64,000 bases of DNA from Marasmius tenuissimus (GCA_029532415.1 JAQOTA010000058.1:310001-374000); one strand, 5' to 3'. Positions 22,519 to 35,632 are shown, numbered from the stretch's first letter. Program-made: numbers and translations. Notes: generated by a model not told the origin, from the letters alone.

Positions 22519-24981
22519 TCAACACTGCTTCGCGTAAGTTCCAAAATGCTCGCGTTCTTCCTTTTTCACCTTCCCATGTACCGCCTCTGCCCTCGACGAA
22601 TGAGCATTGGCAAGGTTATTGAGGGCGTGAGCTGGCGAATCATTCTTGACGAGGTCTTCTGTGACTTGCATCTGTGGCAGGTTTTGACAATGAGTGTGGC
22701 GCGGCCAGCAGTAACTACGTTCCTACTTACCAAATCGGTCACCAGTTGGTCGATCAAGACTTCTGTCATGTTCTCGCGAACCACGACTCGCAAAATTTCG
22801 ACTTGCTGCAGGTCCGGAGCCAGCTCGTAATTAGGAACAATCCTATGATGCTGGAGATTAGAGAAGGCGTGCTGGTAACAAGAAAATGTATCTGACCATC
22901 CTTTGGCCCTCAACAGAGTCTGGATCCATTTCTGCTGAATTTCCGGATATTTCTTCTGGAAATCGTCGGAGAAGCGAAAAGATACAACGGGGAGTCCAGG
23001 CTCATAGGACTGCGTATACGAAAAGCCCGGTCAGTGAACTCGCGGTATAACTCGATTACCAAAAGTAGCGCACCTCAACATTGTCATCGTTAATCCCCAC
23101 AGCATCCTTGATGGCAGCGCCCGAACCCGTGTCTTCGCATTTCCTGTGTATGTCGCTCAGGACAGTGTAGTATCCAGACCTTTCCAATGCACGACTAAGA
23201 AGCCTGGCGTTGGCCAGATCGGACAATGCTACGCTTCGGTATCCTTCGAACCCAAGATGGATAAGGTTGAAGTATTGTGTAATGATCGGGGCGGCTGGTC
23301 TCGAAAAGTTCAAGGAGAAGGAGTATTCGACAGAACCGAGGTAGTGCAGCTCGAATATGAGATCCTTAGGAAGATGGGCCTTGTCTCGCCAAACAACCCA
23401 TCCTACACCAACATAGGAAAGACCAAATTTGTGTCCGCTACAGGGATAGACGCGACTCAGGTGAAGGAATGATATGCAGGAAGGCCGAGACTAACGAGGT
23501 ATTGATTGATACGACGCGGGGAAGCTTGAAGTCCCATGGCAGTTTAGGCTAACGGAAGAAGTTAGGACCTGACCCGTCCTGGACTGAGTAAATAGCGACA
23601 GACCGTGGCAAATGGTGCAACAAAACCACCCGATGCGGCATCGACTGTTGATCGAGTTGTTAGTAAAAAAAAAGAAGCTAAATGTCAGTAACAGTAACAT
23701 ACCGTGAATAGGTACATGATTGCCCGTTTTCTCCTCGTATTCATCGAGCAAGTCGGACATCTCTTTGACCGGCTCGTAGTGGCCTGTGTATGTACCTGAG
23801 TAGTGATAAGCAATATTCCCAGATGACGAACAAGGGTTCCGACTCACTTCCAAGAATGACGAAGATTCCGATCGTCTGGTGACATATTCAGTCAGATGGA
23901 CGTCGACATGAGGACAGACGACGAACGTTTTCATCCACAAATTCCATAGCTTTCTTAGGGTCCAGACGGTATTTGCTTTCAGCCGAGATGGGAACAAGTC
24001 TGCACTCGACGTCGAAGTAGCGAGCAAACTTTTCCAGTGCCACCTGTGCGTTCGCACCCATAACAATGTTTGGGCTATGAGAACAGTGTGAGCCGATATA
24101 CATAGTGAAGCTTCGGATGGCTGACCCTGGCTCGTGGATACTCTTCCCAGCGGCTTTGCGTTTCTCCTGCCAGGTGCGTTTCATGGCCAGACCGCCAAGT
24201 TGGATGGCTTCGGATGATCCCGTCGTGGCGGTACCTATAGCGTCCTTTGCAGACGGGGCGTGCCAAATGTCCGCGAGAATGGAAACACCTATGGGTATTC
24301 GTTTCAGCGTCTGGAAACTAACCATAAAGAGACAAAGCAGCGCATACAACGAGTGTGAATAATTTCTGACAAGCGAGAACGTCAACTCTTAGCCCCGGTT
24401 GGATTGGACGACTAGTACGTACGAGTGGCAGGATATTCGTCGCCGTCTATCAAGCAAAATCAATTTTCATGTTCGGAATAAGACAACTGAGACATCCTTC
24501 CTTACCTATCAGATTCTTGCTCATGTTTTCTTGCATCAATTTATCGGCTTGAGGAGGCATCCAGGTATGAACGAACGAAGCTAGGTTAAGAGTCGGTGAG
24601 CCGTCCAAAGCGAGCTCGTCATGGATGAGTTGATATGCAGCTTCTGCGTCGAGGCCCTATTGCTTTCGTTATTATGTGACGAAGAGGAGGTAACTAGTCG
24701 GCGAACCTTGGAGGCGATATGATATTTTGGAACGGGGTGGGTTCCGTAACGTGCACCGTACGAATGATGAAGGGCGTTGGGGTCTGATTTAGTGAGTGCA
24801 TGATGCTTGTGAGGCTTGTCCTAGAAAGGAGCGCGTTGAATGTGAGATGACGACCGAATGTACTGCTTAAGAACGTACATGAGAGTCCTGAAGAAGACGA
24901 TCTGGGTTGACGCGCTGCAATAATCGTCAGAAGGATAAACGACCTCGAGGTCAGCGTGGTACCGACCTTGGAGAGAGCCAT
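22519..24981 (-). CDS. Glutamate decarboxylase (PLP-dependent)
   Basis: Cytosolic enzyme converting L-glutamate to GABA and CO2, linked to the GABA shunt and stress. Start [13 protein letters not shown] at 24981. Conserved blocks: [90 protein letters not shown] (PLP-ring contact) and [18 protein letters not shown], in which HK holds the cofactor lysine. Twelve or so introns are inferred. One exon (24348-24365) is only 18 nt but is needed for [17 protein letters not shown]. The C-terminus, after acceptor ...CCACAG near 22690, reads [19 protein letters not shown] and ends HFGTYAKQC. Total is about 530 residues, full length for the family. Confidence 0.95.
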
Positions 24982-25932
24982 GATGATGGAAGATCGGATG
25001 ATGTGTCGGTGAAGGGTGAGGGCCTTTTATACCAATCCCTAGCCGTCCTATGTCGCAGAACAGGACCTAAATATAACGCAGACATCGACGACATCGACGT
25101 CACTGGGACATCTGGTCCTAAACTTGAACGCCATGACAATGCTGATATCACAAACGTGTACATGGAACATAGCCTATTGTTCAGTTACCTGATTCAAGCT
25201 GCGGGAAGCCACTGGCACTAATGCCTCCCAAATGTCGTTCATCTCGTCGGGCCCGTCTTGGCCAGGTTCTCATCGCCCTCCGACGTATCCGACTCCGCGA
25301 ATTTCGAAAAAATTCGATGACGCGAACAAGCAACAAGTGAATGAAAGTTGAGAGACTAGGTAGTAGACTCCGAAGAGCTGCAGGAGCTTTGGACTCTGCA
25401 GGTCTGTTCGAGGATCACGATGCTGATGGGGAATGGTGCTAACTCGCGGAAGATGGCAAGTGCCGGATGACGGGCACTTTGGTTCCACGGCACAATTCAA
25501 AGGCTATTTATTGCCACCATCTTCCGTTACTACTGGCATGTGTGATTGCCTCTTTCACAAGCGCTGTAGCCTCAGAGTATGCAAGTCCGCTCCGGAACGA
25601 CTCAGGCTGTCTCGGGAAGTCTGGAACGGCATCGCGATAGGTCACAAGTCTCCGAGGAATCGACGCGCTTGGGCTTCTTTGGCTCAGATTTCGGCAGAGA
25701 CATACGATTTGCGAGAAATCATGAGAAGGAGACTCCAGACAAGATCATTGAAGATGGACATGTGTTCCATATGATGCTCACAATCATCGTCTTTGCCCGC
25801 ATGTTCTGGATACAACGAGTCGGACAATTGTCGGACGGCTGGCGTCGGACCGTCCTCGAACCGTCCTCGAAGTACTTAAAGGGCCTCGAAAGATGATGTT
25901 GCTTTGTGACACCGCGTTGCAAAGCTCTTATC
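24982..25932. other. Divergent intergenic region, GAD and alpha-xylosidase
   Basis: 950 bases between two divergent starts, so it should hold both promoters. Open frames here (for example 25579-25896 on the plus strand) show no family motif. A local tandem duplication ACCGTCCTCGA occurs at about 25849-25871. Nothing else stands out. Confidence 0.45.
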
Positions 25933-28900
25933 ATGAAGTTCAACGATGGCTTCTGGCTTTTGAAGAACGGCGTCAAAGCTAGTTACGGTCTGCAAGCGAC
26001 CAGAGTCCAGCAAGAATCTGATGGGTACGAACTACAGGTCGCTACTCGACCCATCAGGCATCGAGGAGACACGCTAGGTGGTAAGTACCCCACGCGATAC
26101 TAACCCATCTGCTTTCACTGATAACACTCTAACGGTGCTCAGGGCCTGTCCTCACCGTCAAAGTACACTCTCCTACCGAAGGCGTCATTGGCGTCAAAAT
26201 CGATCATTTCAGTCACATCGAACCAACACCCAACATTCCTCTCTTCCCAAATGACAAGCCCATCCCTGACTTCCAAATGAACAAGGATGAGGCAGGATAC
26301 TCCCTAACCACCGCAGGTTTGACTGCTGTTATCACTGAGAATCCCTACACCATCACGTTCAAGTCGCCAGAACGCGTTCTCACTTTCGCCGGCCCGAAAC
26401 ATCAAGCTGTCTTCGAGGTTCCCTCGCGGTGGACATTTTCTTCTGCTTCCAACGGTTCTTGTCTGAATCTGGACGCACGTTCGAACCCCAACCCAGCCCC
26501 ATTGCCGCCGACAGTGCAATACATCAACTCTGAGCTGAATCTGTCCCCCGGGGAGTTAATTTATGGCTTTGGAGAACAGTTTGGCAACTTTGTAAAGAAC
26601 GGTACGTGATGTTACCCTGCAACCTCCGGCTTCCGTTATCTCAAAGAGAACGACAGGCCAATCCATCAAGATCTGGAACCAAGGTTGGCAGAATCCCACG
26701 CGTACACCTGTCCTTGCGTTGCTGATGTTGTTGCAGACGGTGGAACCTCCAGTGACCAAGCATACAAATGTGTCCCGTTCTACATCACCAACAGGAACTA
26801 TGGTGTTTTCATCAACAACCCCGGTGAAGTGGAGGTGGAAGTCGCCAGTGAAAAGATCTCCCGGGTCGGAACCTCTGTCGCAGGCTCTAACCTCGAGTTC
26901 TTCATTATATACGGAGAGACTCCGCTACAGGTATTGTTACAGTTCCACCTCAAACTGGAGAAGCGCGAATCAATAACAATCCTGCGCTTAGATTCTCGAT
27001 AGGTACACCCGAATGACCGGTCGCCCGCCGTACGTTCAGCTTGCCTTGTAAGCCTGGAGGATGTAGACTCACCCACGCGTCCTTTGATAGCGTCCTCCCG
27101 AGTTGGACCTTTGGATTATGGCTCTCTACCTCGTTTTTGACGGATTACGATAACAAAACGGTGTCAAGTTTCTTGCAAGGGATGAAGGACCGAGAGTGCC
27201 CCGTTCGCGTCTTCCACTTCGACTGCTTCTGGATGAAGCAATACGAATGGTAAAGCTTCTCCAAATTTCTGTCTTCCGTTTCCCGGAATGATACTCACTA
27301 TGCTCCGAAAGGTGCTCCTTTACGTTCGATCCAGACAATTTCCCTGACCCTAGCAAGTATCTGGCCGACATCAAGGAGAAGTATAATGTCAAAGTCTGCC
27401 TTTGGAGTAAGTTTCTGAACTTTGCCGGATTGTGGTCTTGGGTTGAACGCTTTGCACAGTCAACCCCTACATTAGTCAACTGTCACCTATTTTCAAGGAG
27501 GCCGTCAAGGGTGGATATCTGATCAAAAGGACAGACGGTACGCCATGGCAGTGAGTTCTCGTTAAATTGTGCCAAGAGAATTAAATCACTCATATTCTCA
27601 CAGATGGGACTTGTGGCAACCTGGTCTAGGTATCGTCGACATCACAAACCCAGAAGCGCGCGAATGGTACGGGGACAAACTCAGGAAGCTCATGGATCTC
27701 GGTGTCGATTGTTTCAAAGTGAGTCGGGTCAAATTCGTGTCTTGGGGCTAGTTTACTCAGACTGTTCGGTGTCCTCAGACGGATTTCGGTGAGTGGTCTG
27801 CACGAGGAAGGTTTGAAACTCACTAAGCAGCCTCCCAGGCGAGCGTATCCCGCACGCAAATGTCAAGTTCCACGACGGCTCAGATCCTATGAGGGTCCAC
27901 AACATGTATTCCATCATCTACAACGAATATGTCTTCAAACTCATCGAGGAGAAGCGGGGTAAAGGCCAGGCCGTCTTGTTTGCCAGATCGTCGTTTGCAG
28001 GCGGACAAAGGTGAGCTAAGCTCAACTTCTTCTATACATTTCCTTGACGCATTCCACTTCGTAGATTCCCAGTACACTGGGGCGGCGATTGTGAATCCAC
28101 GTGGGAAGCTATGGCCGAAGCCATCCACGGATGCCTCTCTTTGACCACCTCTGGGTTTGCTTTTGCATCGCACGACATAGGCGGCTTTGAGGTATGTTGG
28201 TTTCGTCGAGCGCCAGACGCTTAGCTGACCGTACACCAGGGCCACCCTCCTCCCGAAATCTATCAAAGATGGGTCGCCTTCGGCTTATTCTCATCTCACT
28301 CCCGACTTCATGGCTCGGGCTCATACCGAGTTCCTTGGGTCTACAGCGAGGAGGCAGTGAAGAGCATGGCGAAGCTGTTGGACACAAAACATCGACTTAT
28401 GCCCTATCTTTATGATCTGGTATGCCACAGAATTGATCCTTTCCATTCCGTACCCGCAAGTTCACGATAACGCTCTGACAGGCTATTCAATCGACAAAGA
28501 ATGGACACCCTCTGCAGCGGGCCATGTTCCTCGAATTCCCTGAAGATCGCAACACGCATCATTTGAGTCGCCAGTTTATGTTCGGGCCGTCGTTGCTAGT
28601 CGCCCCTGTCTTTGGACCCCAGGAAGAGGAAACCGAATACTACATTCCAAAGGGCGTGTGGACATACTACTGGGACCAAGGCCGAACCGTGGAGGGCCCT
28701 GTGTGGGTCAAGGAACGCGTTCCACTTGACGAAATCCCGCTCTGGGTCCGCCCGGGAACAGTTCTCGTGCGAGGTCCTAGCGGTCTGGGACGTCCGGATT
28801 ACGATTATGCGAAGGATTTACACGTAGACGTGTTTGGTCTGGAGGATGGACAGCAGGTCGCAGTGAAGATTCCGAGTCATGAGAAAGGCGAACATGTTGC

Positions 28901-29009
28901 GACGCTCACTGCAGAGCGCAGAGGCAGCAAGGTCAGTGTGAAGGTGACAGAGGGGACAGCAAATATTGCCGCGACTCAGTTGAGCGACAAGAGCCTTCAA
29001 CTCGAGTGA
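25933..29009 (+). CDS. GH31 alpha-xylosidase
   Basis: Retaining glycosidase of family GH31, closest in motif to YicI-type alpha-xylosidases that trim xylose from xyloglucan fragments. No signal peptide is seen, so it is probably intracellular. Order: N-terminal beta domain (MKFNDGFWLLKNGVKASY), LIYGFGEQFGNFVKNG, catalytic barrel with FGLWLSTSFLTDYD, RVFHFDCFWMKQYEWC, DLWQPGLGIVDITNPEAREWY, the nucleophile in CFKTDFGERIP, the acid/base region FARSSFAGGQRFPVHWGGD, FAFASHDIGGFEG, FGLFSSHSRLHGSGSYRVPW, and C-terminal beta domains ending LSDKSLQLE. The nucleophile Asp codon lies on a 10-nt exon (27779-27788). About twelve introns; about 770 residues. Alpha-glucosidase is less likely given the overall pattern. 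Confidence 0.93.
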
Positions 29010-29165
29010 TAGGCCGGTGTTTCAGGAGTATTTGAGTCTGTTGGAGTTGGATGGATAACCTTGGATAGCACGAAAGCAAAGACGACATGTATACAACTTG
29101 CTGGAATAATGATTTAGCTGAATCCCCACTGAAGTGTGAATCATACATACTTGGCTCCAAATGAT

Positions 29166-29510
29166 TCATAAATCAGCCTCAAAGTCTGCTATTGCTTTCT
29201 CTCGTTTGGCTTTTCTGACTTTTGAGTCTTCCCGGTTTCGTGCAGAGCGAGCAATGCTCTTGAGAGAGTATTCAAAAGCCAGTCAGATAGATATCAAGAC
29301 CAGAGATGGAGTACGCACTTCCGAGTGGAGACATTTGTTCATTTCATTCTTGTACCTGTTACAGCCGCCGGTGTATCTCTTCCAGGTACTGAGATGACAC
29401 TGTTCGAGAGCTTGGATGAAATCCTTACAAACTGAGAGACTTTAGAGGTTGACTTCCTGACGGAGATCCAGTGGCGGACCTATCTTCTTGTCCGACACAA
29501 TAGGATGCAT
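29166..29510 (-). CDS. CMC2: Twin CX9C mitochondrial assembly protein Cmc2
   Basis: Small intermembrane-space protein needed for cytochrome c oxidase biogenesis, imported through the Mia40 relay. Three exons are joined by hand. Start MHPIVSDKKIV at 29510, then CKDFIQALEQC and CNRYKNEMNKC, the two CX9C helices. A basic tail (RSARNREDSKVRKAKREKA) ends FEADL. About 80 residues, typical. Introns are about 29432-29479 (donor GTCCGC) and 29263-29322. The plus-strand open frame over the same bases has no family signature. It is head-to-head with transketolase, about 246 bases apart. Confidence 0.9.
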
Positions 29511-29756
29511 GATTTTTGTGCGAGTTGGATGAACGTTGTAACGAAGCAGGAAATGAGAACGTGGTAAACCGGAATGACGGGAAAGTGAACGACGCCGACG
29601 GGACGAGATGAGAGCGAGATTTTCCCGGAACGTCCGCTCCGGTACGACATCGATTGAGGGGCTGTGATTATGTCAAGATGGCAAAATATTGCCTGGGTTA
29701 ACAACGGAACTCAAATTTATTTTCCATTGCTCCTCATTTCTCATCCACGAACCACC

Positions 29757-32594
29757 ATGTCCTCCTTCACTCCTGCTCCCTCAGATGATATCGCAATTGC
29801 TACCATTCGTGCTCTCTCAGCTGACACGGTGACCAAGGCCAACTCTGGCCACCCTGGTGCGCCGCTGGGAATGGCACCTGTTGCTCATGTCCTCTTCTCC
29901 CGGTATCATGTCATTTCTCTGCGCGTATTGGGCTTCACTCATTAGCACCCTAGTTTCGTGAACGCCAACCCCAAAAACTCAAAGTGGTTCAACAGGGATC
30001 GATTCGTGTTGTCGAATGGGTGAGTGATCGACTTCGATCGCGTTCGTCTTGAGAGTAACTCACGTTTCTTCCGTAGCCACGGGTATGTTGGATCCGACTC
30101 TTTTTCGAGTAACTGTACTCACCGAAAGTTTAGCTGCGCTCTTCAATATACCTTGCTTCATCTTCTCGGCTACCAACTGACCATTGACGACCTGAAGTCC
30201 TTCCGTCAACTGGGCTCTAAGACTCCTGGGCATCCAGAAGCAGGACACACCGATGGCAAGTCGACCTGTACTGTGAAGTTTCGGTCGTCTTACAGGCATC
30301 TATCTTTCAGGCATTGAAGTCACTACTGGACCTCTCGGTCAGGGTTTCAGTAACGGGGTTGGATTAGCTATCGCGCAAGCCCACCTCGGGGCTGTTTACA
30401 ACAAGGACGGCTTCGATCTCATCAACAACTACACCTATGGTGAGTATCCTGTCCTCAATAACGGTATACCAACTAACGGTGGATTAGTCTTCTGCGGTGA
30501 CGGTTGTCTGATGGAGGGCGTTGCCAGCGAAGCAGCCAGTGTTGCCGGTCATCTCCAGCTCGGTAATCTGATTGTGGTATGTGAATCGAACACTCGAGTT
30601 TTACTCCAAACGGCTCACCGCCTCTGTAGGTATATGATGACAACCGTAGGGCCCTTTACCGTCATCCCGAACCGTGGTTCACGCTGTATTCTTCCAGATA
30701 TCTCCATTGATGGTGACACTGCTGTCGCTTTTACGGAGGACGTCGAGAAACGCTTCTCGGCATATGGATGGCAGGTCTTGTCGGTGGAGAACGGCGACAG
30801 GCGAGTACTCCGTCTTTCATAAAACACTTCACGGGAACCCCAGTTCTAATCGTCCTTTGTCATATCATTAGTGATCTCCCCGCTATGTATAACGCTATCC
30901 ACGCCGCCCGCCAAGAGAAGAACAAGCCTACCATTATTCGTTTGAGGACCACTATCGGTTTTGGTTCCAAGCAACAGGGTACCCATGGTGTGCATGGTTC
31001 TCGTGAGTGTCACTTTTCATCGAAGTACGGCTGTAAACGGACCGACTCCCTCGATTACTATCACAGCTCTCAAGGCTGATGATATTGCCGCACTAAAGAC
31101 AAAGTTCGGTCTCCCGGCCGATCAGTCCTTCTACGTTCCCCAGGAGACACAAGATGCCTACAACGCGATCGCTGCTCGTGGTGCCACAAAGGAAGCTGAA
31201 TGGAACAAGCTGCTGGCTTCATACGGCCAGAAGTATCCCAACGAACACGCCGAGCTTGTCAGACGCATCTCTGGCGATCTTCCCGCCGGATGGGAGAAGA
31301 GCCTTCCCGTCTACAAGCCGTCTGACCCTGCCGTCGCTTCAAGGAAGCTCTCCGAAATTGTTCTCTCTGCCCTCTCACCCAGTCTCCCTGAACTCATTGG
31401 TGGCTCCGCCGATTTGACTGGAAGTAACTTGACCAAAACCAAGGACACTTCCGACTTCCAGCATCCCAGTACCGGTCTGGGTACGTATGCTGGACGATAC
31501 ATTCGTTACGGTGTGCGCGAGCATGGAATGGGTGCCATTGCTAATGGCCTTGCCGCATACGGCGGACTTGTTCCCTTCGTTGGTACATTCATGGTGAGTA
31601 ACTACCCCTTCCCTGGGGCTCAAAGCTAACCCTTCTGGCTAGAACTTCGTTTCATACGCTGCAGGTGCCGTTCGACTTTCTGCTTTGAGCGGTCATCAGG
31701 TCATCTGGGTCGGTGAGTACCTTCCCAGATTCCAAATACGTATCAATGTTAAGGCCCTGTTATTTCAATAGCAACTCACGACTCCATCGGTCTGGGCGAG
31801 GACGGCCCCACTCACCAACCTATCGAGACCGCTATTCACCTCCGAGCCATTCCCAACCTCGACTTCTGGCGCCCTGCCGACGGAAACGAGACCTCTGCTT
31901 CCTACTACGCTGCCCTGACGAACAGGACGACCCCCTCCGTTCTCTCCCTTTCCAGACAGAACCTGCCTAACCTTGAGGGCTCAACAATCGAGCGAGCGCT
32001 CAAGGGTGGCTATGTTCTCCATGAAGAAGAGGGCGAGCAGCTCACCATCGTCAGTGCTGGTAGTGAAGTTGCGATCGCCGTCGAGGCTGCGGGCAAGTTG
32101 AAGGCGGCGGGTGTCAAGACCCGTGTGGTCAGCTTGCCTTGCTGGAGTGTCTTTGACAAGCAGCCAGAGGATTACAAACTCAGCGTCCTCCGAAGTGGTG
32201 CACCTATACTATCTCTCGAGGCTCTATCGGTAGGTGGATTTGATATCTTCTGAAATCTTAAACCTAATGGTTTTTGTTGTCTCTAGACTACTGGTTGGCA
32301 GAAGTACAGTCACGAAGTAAGCATAACGCGTGCATCCCCTCCATCTTGTAAGACACTGACACGCGCCTCGATCAACAGCAATACGGTCTCGACGGCTGGG
32401 GAGCTTCTGGCCCATACCTCAAGGTGTACGCCAAATTTGGTATTACTGGCGATAGTAAGTCGACTAGCTATTCACGATGGGTTTGTTGTGCTTAACAAGT
32501 CTCTCCAGACATCGCCGAAGTCGGCAAGAAGGTCGTTGACTTCTACAAGAAGAAGGGTGGTGAAGTCATTTCACCTCTCGTCAAGGCTTTCTGA
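29757..32594 (+). CDS. TKL1: Transketolase
   Basis: Thiamine-diphosphate enzyme of the non-oxidative pentose phosphate pathway, cytosolic. Motifs: [56 protein letters not shown], the ThDP site [20 protein letters not shown] with [74 protein letters not shown] and [20 protein letters not shown]. An active-site His (NGHG) comes from a 6-nt exon, 30077-30082. One intron (30801-30871) starts GCGAGT, and only this splice gives [14 protein letters not shown]. About 680 residues, full length. Stop at 32592-32594. Confidence 0.97.
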
Positions 32595-32810
32595 GGAATC
32601 ATGGTATAGAACGGTTCAGAATAGATAATAGATTAATGTCATGTAAAATACCGATCAAAAGGACTGTAGTCTCGCCCTTCACATGTGGAAGTGAGATTCG
32701 AGATTTTCCTGTTCGCGCAGTGATGCATGTACACCCAAAAGGCGAAGGTAGGGCTGGGACCAAAATGTTCGATTCATGTAGCAAGGTCTTCTATATTGAA
32801 TGCCCGGTAT

Positions 32811-33381
32811 CTACTTCCTGCGCACATCGACAGTATCCCACATTTGCCGCTCAGTGTCTTCCTTCGCGACTTCAACGACGTGAGGGGCCAGGTAGCGGAC
32901 ATCCTGCATGGAGCGTGAGATCACACGAAAGCTAAATTCACGGAACACAAGACCCACCTCCTCGGGCTTTGTCCACTGTTCTTTGGGAAGGGGTGCATGA
33001 AGGACACTAGCCTGGGATGCACGCTTGAAACGGTAGTTGCGGTCGTAGGTTTCACGGGGGGTCAAACGGGAAATGGCCTGGAAAAGAATAACGGAAAAAT
33101 TAGAAACGAATTGCCGTTTGAGAAGTCAGCTACGCACCCTCTGGACATCATCACGCTCCTCAATCACTGCAAACCCCAGAAAGGAACTCTCGTCAACACG
33201 AAGAACGGTTTACCGACAAAACATGGCTGAGCGTACACAAATCATCATACTTGAGGCCGAACTTTCTGTATCCGGAAAGGTTGGTATACCACTGGGCGAA
33301 GGGGGTGAACGCCTTAGTGAGAGACTTTGAAGCAAGAACTTTTGATGCTAATGAGAAGCTGAGAGGGCCGTAAGGAGCCAT
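32811..33381 (-). CDS. QCR7: Cytochrome bc1 complex subunit 7 (Qcr7)
   Basis: Matrix-facing 14 kDa subunit of respiratory complex III (ubiquinol-cytochrome c reductase). Start MAPYGPLSFSLASKVLASKS, then WYTNLSGYRKFGLKYDDL, LIEERDDVQRAISRL, PRETYDRNYRFKRASQASVL and HAPLPKEQWTKPEE, followed by DVRYLAPHVVEVAKEDTERQ, ending WDTVDVRRK. Four exons; the splices DDL/LIEE (donor GTACGC at about 33237) and EE/DVRY are chosen because they restore the family sequence. About 125 residues, normal length. Its start is 188 bases from that of the NDK gene, on the opposite strand. Confidence 0.95.
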
Positions 33382-33569
33382 TATGGGAGTTGTAAAGAAT
33401 GAAAGTTGGTTGGCTCAAACGTTGGTGGTCAACTCGGACCGTTTCGGAAAATGTTTGTTTCTGTTTGGCAACGGCCTCTGGAGCGTCGATCTTGATAAAT
33501 CACGAAGGTCCAAAAATTATTTTCGATTCAATCAGTAAACCACCACCTTCCCCTCCCCAGTTCTCAATC

Positions 33570-34259
33570 ATGTCCAAGACCGAGCAAACCTACATCATGG
33601 TCAAGGTAACGCGTCCTGATCATCGTGTATCGCCCCATATTCTAATCTATCGTATTCTACAGCCTGACGGCGTTCAACGCAACCTCGTCGGCAAGATCAT
33701 CCAGAGATTCGAGGACAGGGGATTCAAAATCGTCGCCCTCAAGATGGTCACCGCGACCACTGAACACCTTGAGAAGCGTGCGTACCAACTCATCGATGTT
33801 GATCTTTGATCAACGGATCCGACCTCTTGTTCTGTACAGACTACGCCGACCTTAAGGGCAAGCCCTTCTTCCCTGGCCTGATCAAATACATGGCCTCTGG
33901 ACCCGTTGTTGGCATCGTCTTCGAGGGTTACGATGCTGTTGCCACTGGCCGTACGATGCTCGGTGCAACTAACCCTCTCCAATCTGCTCCTGGTGCGTGT
34001 CCTAAAATCATTCGATACCGCACATATGGTCTCATCAAAAGTCCTATCCAGGTACCATCCGTGGTGACTTCTGCTTGAACGTTGGCCGTAACATTTGCCA
34101 CGGTTCCGACACCGTCGAGAACGCAAAGAAGGAGATTGCTCTGTGAGTCTCTTGTACGCTGGTTGTCCATTCTCAATCTGACACGATGGGCGTCGCAGCT
34201 GGTTCCCTGAGGGCCTCAACCAATACAAGCTCCAGCAGGAAGAGTGGATCTTCGAGTAG
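33570..34259 (+). CDS. NDK1: Nucleoside diphosphate kinase
   Basis: Transfers the gamma phosphate from ATP to other NDPs through a phospho-histidine. Start [20 protein letters not shown] (VKPDGVQR is the hallmark N-terminus). It continues [59 protein letters not shown] and the active-site His in [11 protein letters not shown], then AKKEIALWFPEGL, ending QQEEWIFE. Four introns are inferred, near 33607-33660, 33778-33837, 33992-34051 and 34144-34198. About 150 residues, full length. The compact, CT-rich leader suggests strong expression. Confidence 0.97.
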
Positions 34260-34409
34260 ACGTTTCCCTCCGGGTTTTTGTGTATGAGTAGATAGAGGCT
34301 GTAGTAAAAACAAAATCTTGTAGCAATGGAAGTACAATGGCAGACAATCTAACAAGTCGGACATCAGTATGAAATAAACCGGGCGAAAGTTCAAGAATTG
34401 CTCACCTTT

Positions 34410-35632
34410 CTATTCTGATAGATTGGTCCATACCCTCATGCAATCATCGTTTGCCTCTAACGCTTGTACCAAGTCGTTCACCTTCTCCAAATCTTCCTCC
34501 GTGATTTCAGCAGGTGTAGTTGTTCGATAAACGAGCTCGCTAGCAAGCAATTGCCCGATTTCAGCATCCGAAAGCGCGGTCGTGAGGGTGGATAGTGTGG
34601 TAGGGTCGCAGGTAAACTGCAAATCCGACGTCAAATTGGTAGAATAAAGCCAATACGGATATCACTCACTTCAATTTCCTCCTGGCTTTCCCCAACAGAT
34701 GAAGTTTCAAAGTCCTCCGAACCGTTGTCGACCGCGATTTCCACTGCCTTTTCTAATGTTTCGTCGAACTGCGAATCTTTCTCCAACAAGAGTTTGACGC
34801 GTCCATTGCGCTGGAACATGAATCCTACTGGTGCTATACGTGCCCTGAGCAATTGAGGGTGGTGAGAAACAGCCGTTCGAGTGCGTAAGATCAACGCGCT
34901 CACCCTCTTGATGTCAGAATTTCGCGCAAAGTCTGCACGGTACGGGTCGCATTGTCCGTAGAGCACTCTCTGTGCGTAGAGTGTTCAATCTCGAGGTCGA
35001 CAAGTGAGAGCAAAGGTAGCAACGCACATTATAATTCCAACAGAGTTGCATGCGATAGCTTCATAGACGGTAGTTTCACCAGAGCTTTTAGACTTATTCG
35101 CCTGTAGAACCACCAGTTTTTGAATTACTTCCGGGGGTCTTCAAGGGCAAGCATCGAGACCTACCTTCGCCAAAGCTTTCTCTATATTTTCCTTCGGTAC
35201 GTTCTGCGACTTGAGCCTCCTCAAAACGGCCGCTAGCGAAGCATTTTTCTCGGGGTCTGCAGACCCTCCGACTGATACCGAGGTCAATGAATGTTGGACG
35301 GACGAATGAAATCCTTTCGCGTACTTCTGGCAGCATTAACAATGTCCTAAGTATAGTATGTTAAATTTCGCTCGAATTCTGGCTAATACGCCCAGTACGC
35401 ACTTACTAGAGTAGCTTTGCTGAGCGCGGCACCTCGGTTCGCATCGTTTGCACCCTTCTTGTCCTTGATTTTCGACCACTAGAACAGGGTTTGCTCTGTT
35501 GAACAATCCTAGGAACTTGTGAAGTAGGCGCACCTTGTTGTGTCCGGCAAGAGAAGGGCGACAATACGAAAAGGATCGCGTTGTCTGGAGGAAGAGTCTG
35601 TGAGAAGGTGGTCGTATTCTTATAAGTCTCAT
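34410..35632 (-). CDS. TACO1/YebC-family mitochondrial translational activator
   Basis: Homologue of bacterial YebC and of TACO1, which aids translation of mitochondrially encoded COX1. The N-terminus (MRLIRIRPPSHRLFLQTTRS) is Arg-rich and presequence-like. Then SLAGHNKWSKIKDKKGANDA and NRGAALSKATLDIVNAA, GGSADPEKNASLAAVLRRLK, NVPKENIEKALAKANKSKSS, ETTVYEAIACNSVGI, ECSTDNATRTVQTLREIL, IAPVGFMFQRNGRV and a C-terminal acidic domain ending MRVWTNLSE. Seven introns are inferred from these blocks; the short DIVNAAR exon lies at about 35320-35341. About 270 residues. Mitochondrial targeting is inferred from the N-terminus only. Confidence 0.92.

Noticed and set aside
25579..25896. Plus-strand 105-codon open frame before the alpha-xylosidase
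   Set aside because: No motif, no supporting splice; lies in the divergent promoter region.
29161..29397. Plus-strand 78-codon open frame
   Set aside because: It overlaps the minus-strand CMC2 exons, which have clear CX9C motifs; the plus frame shows no family.
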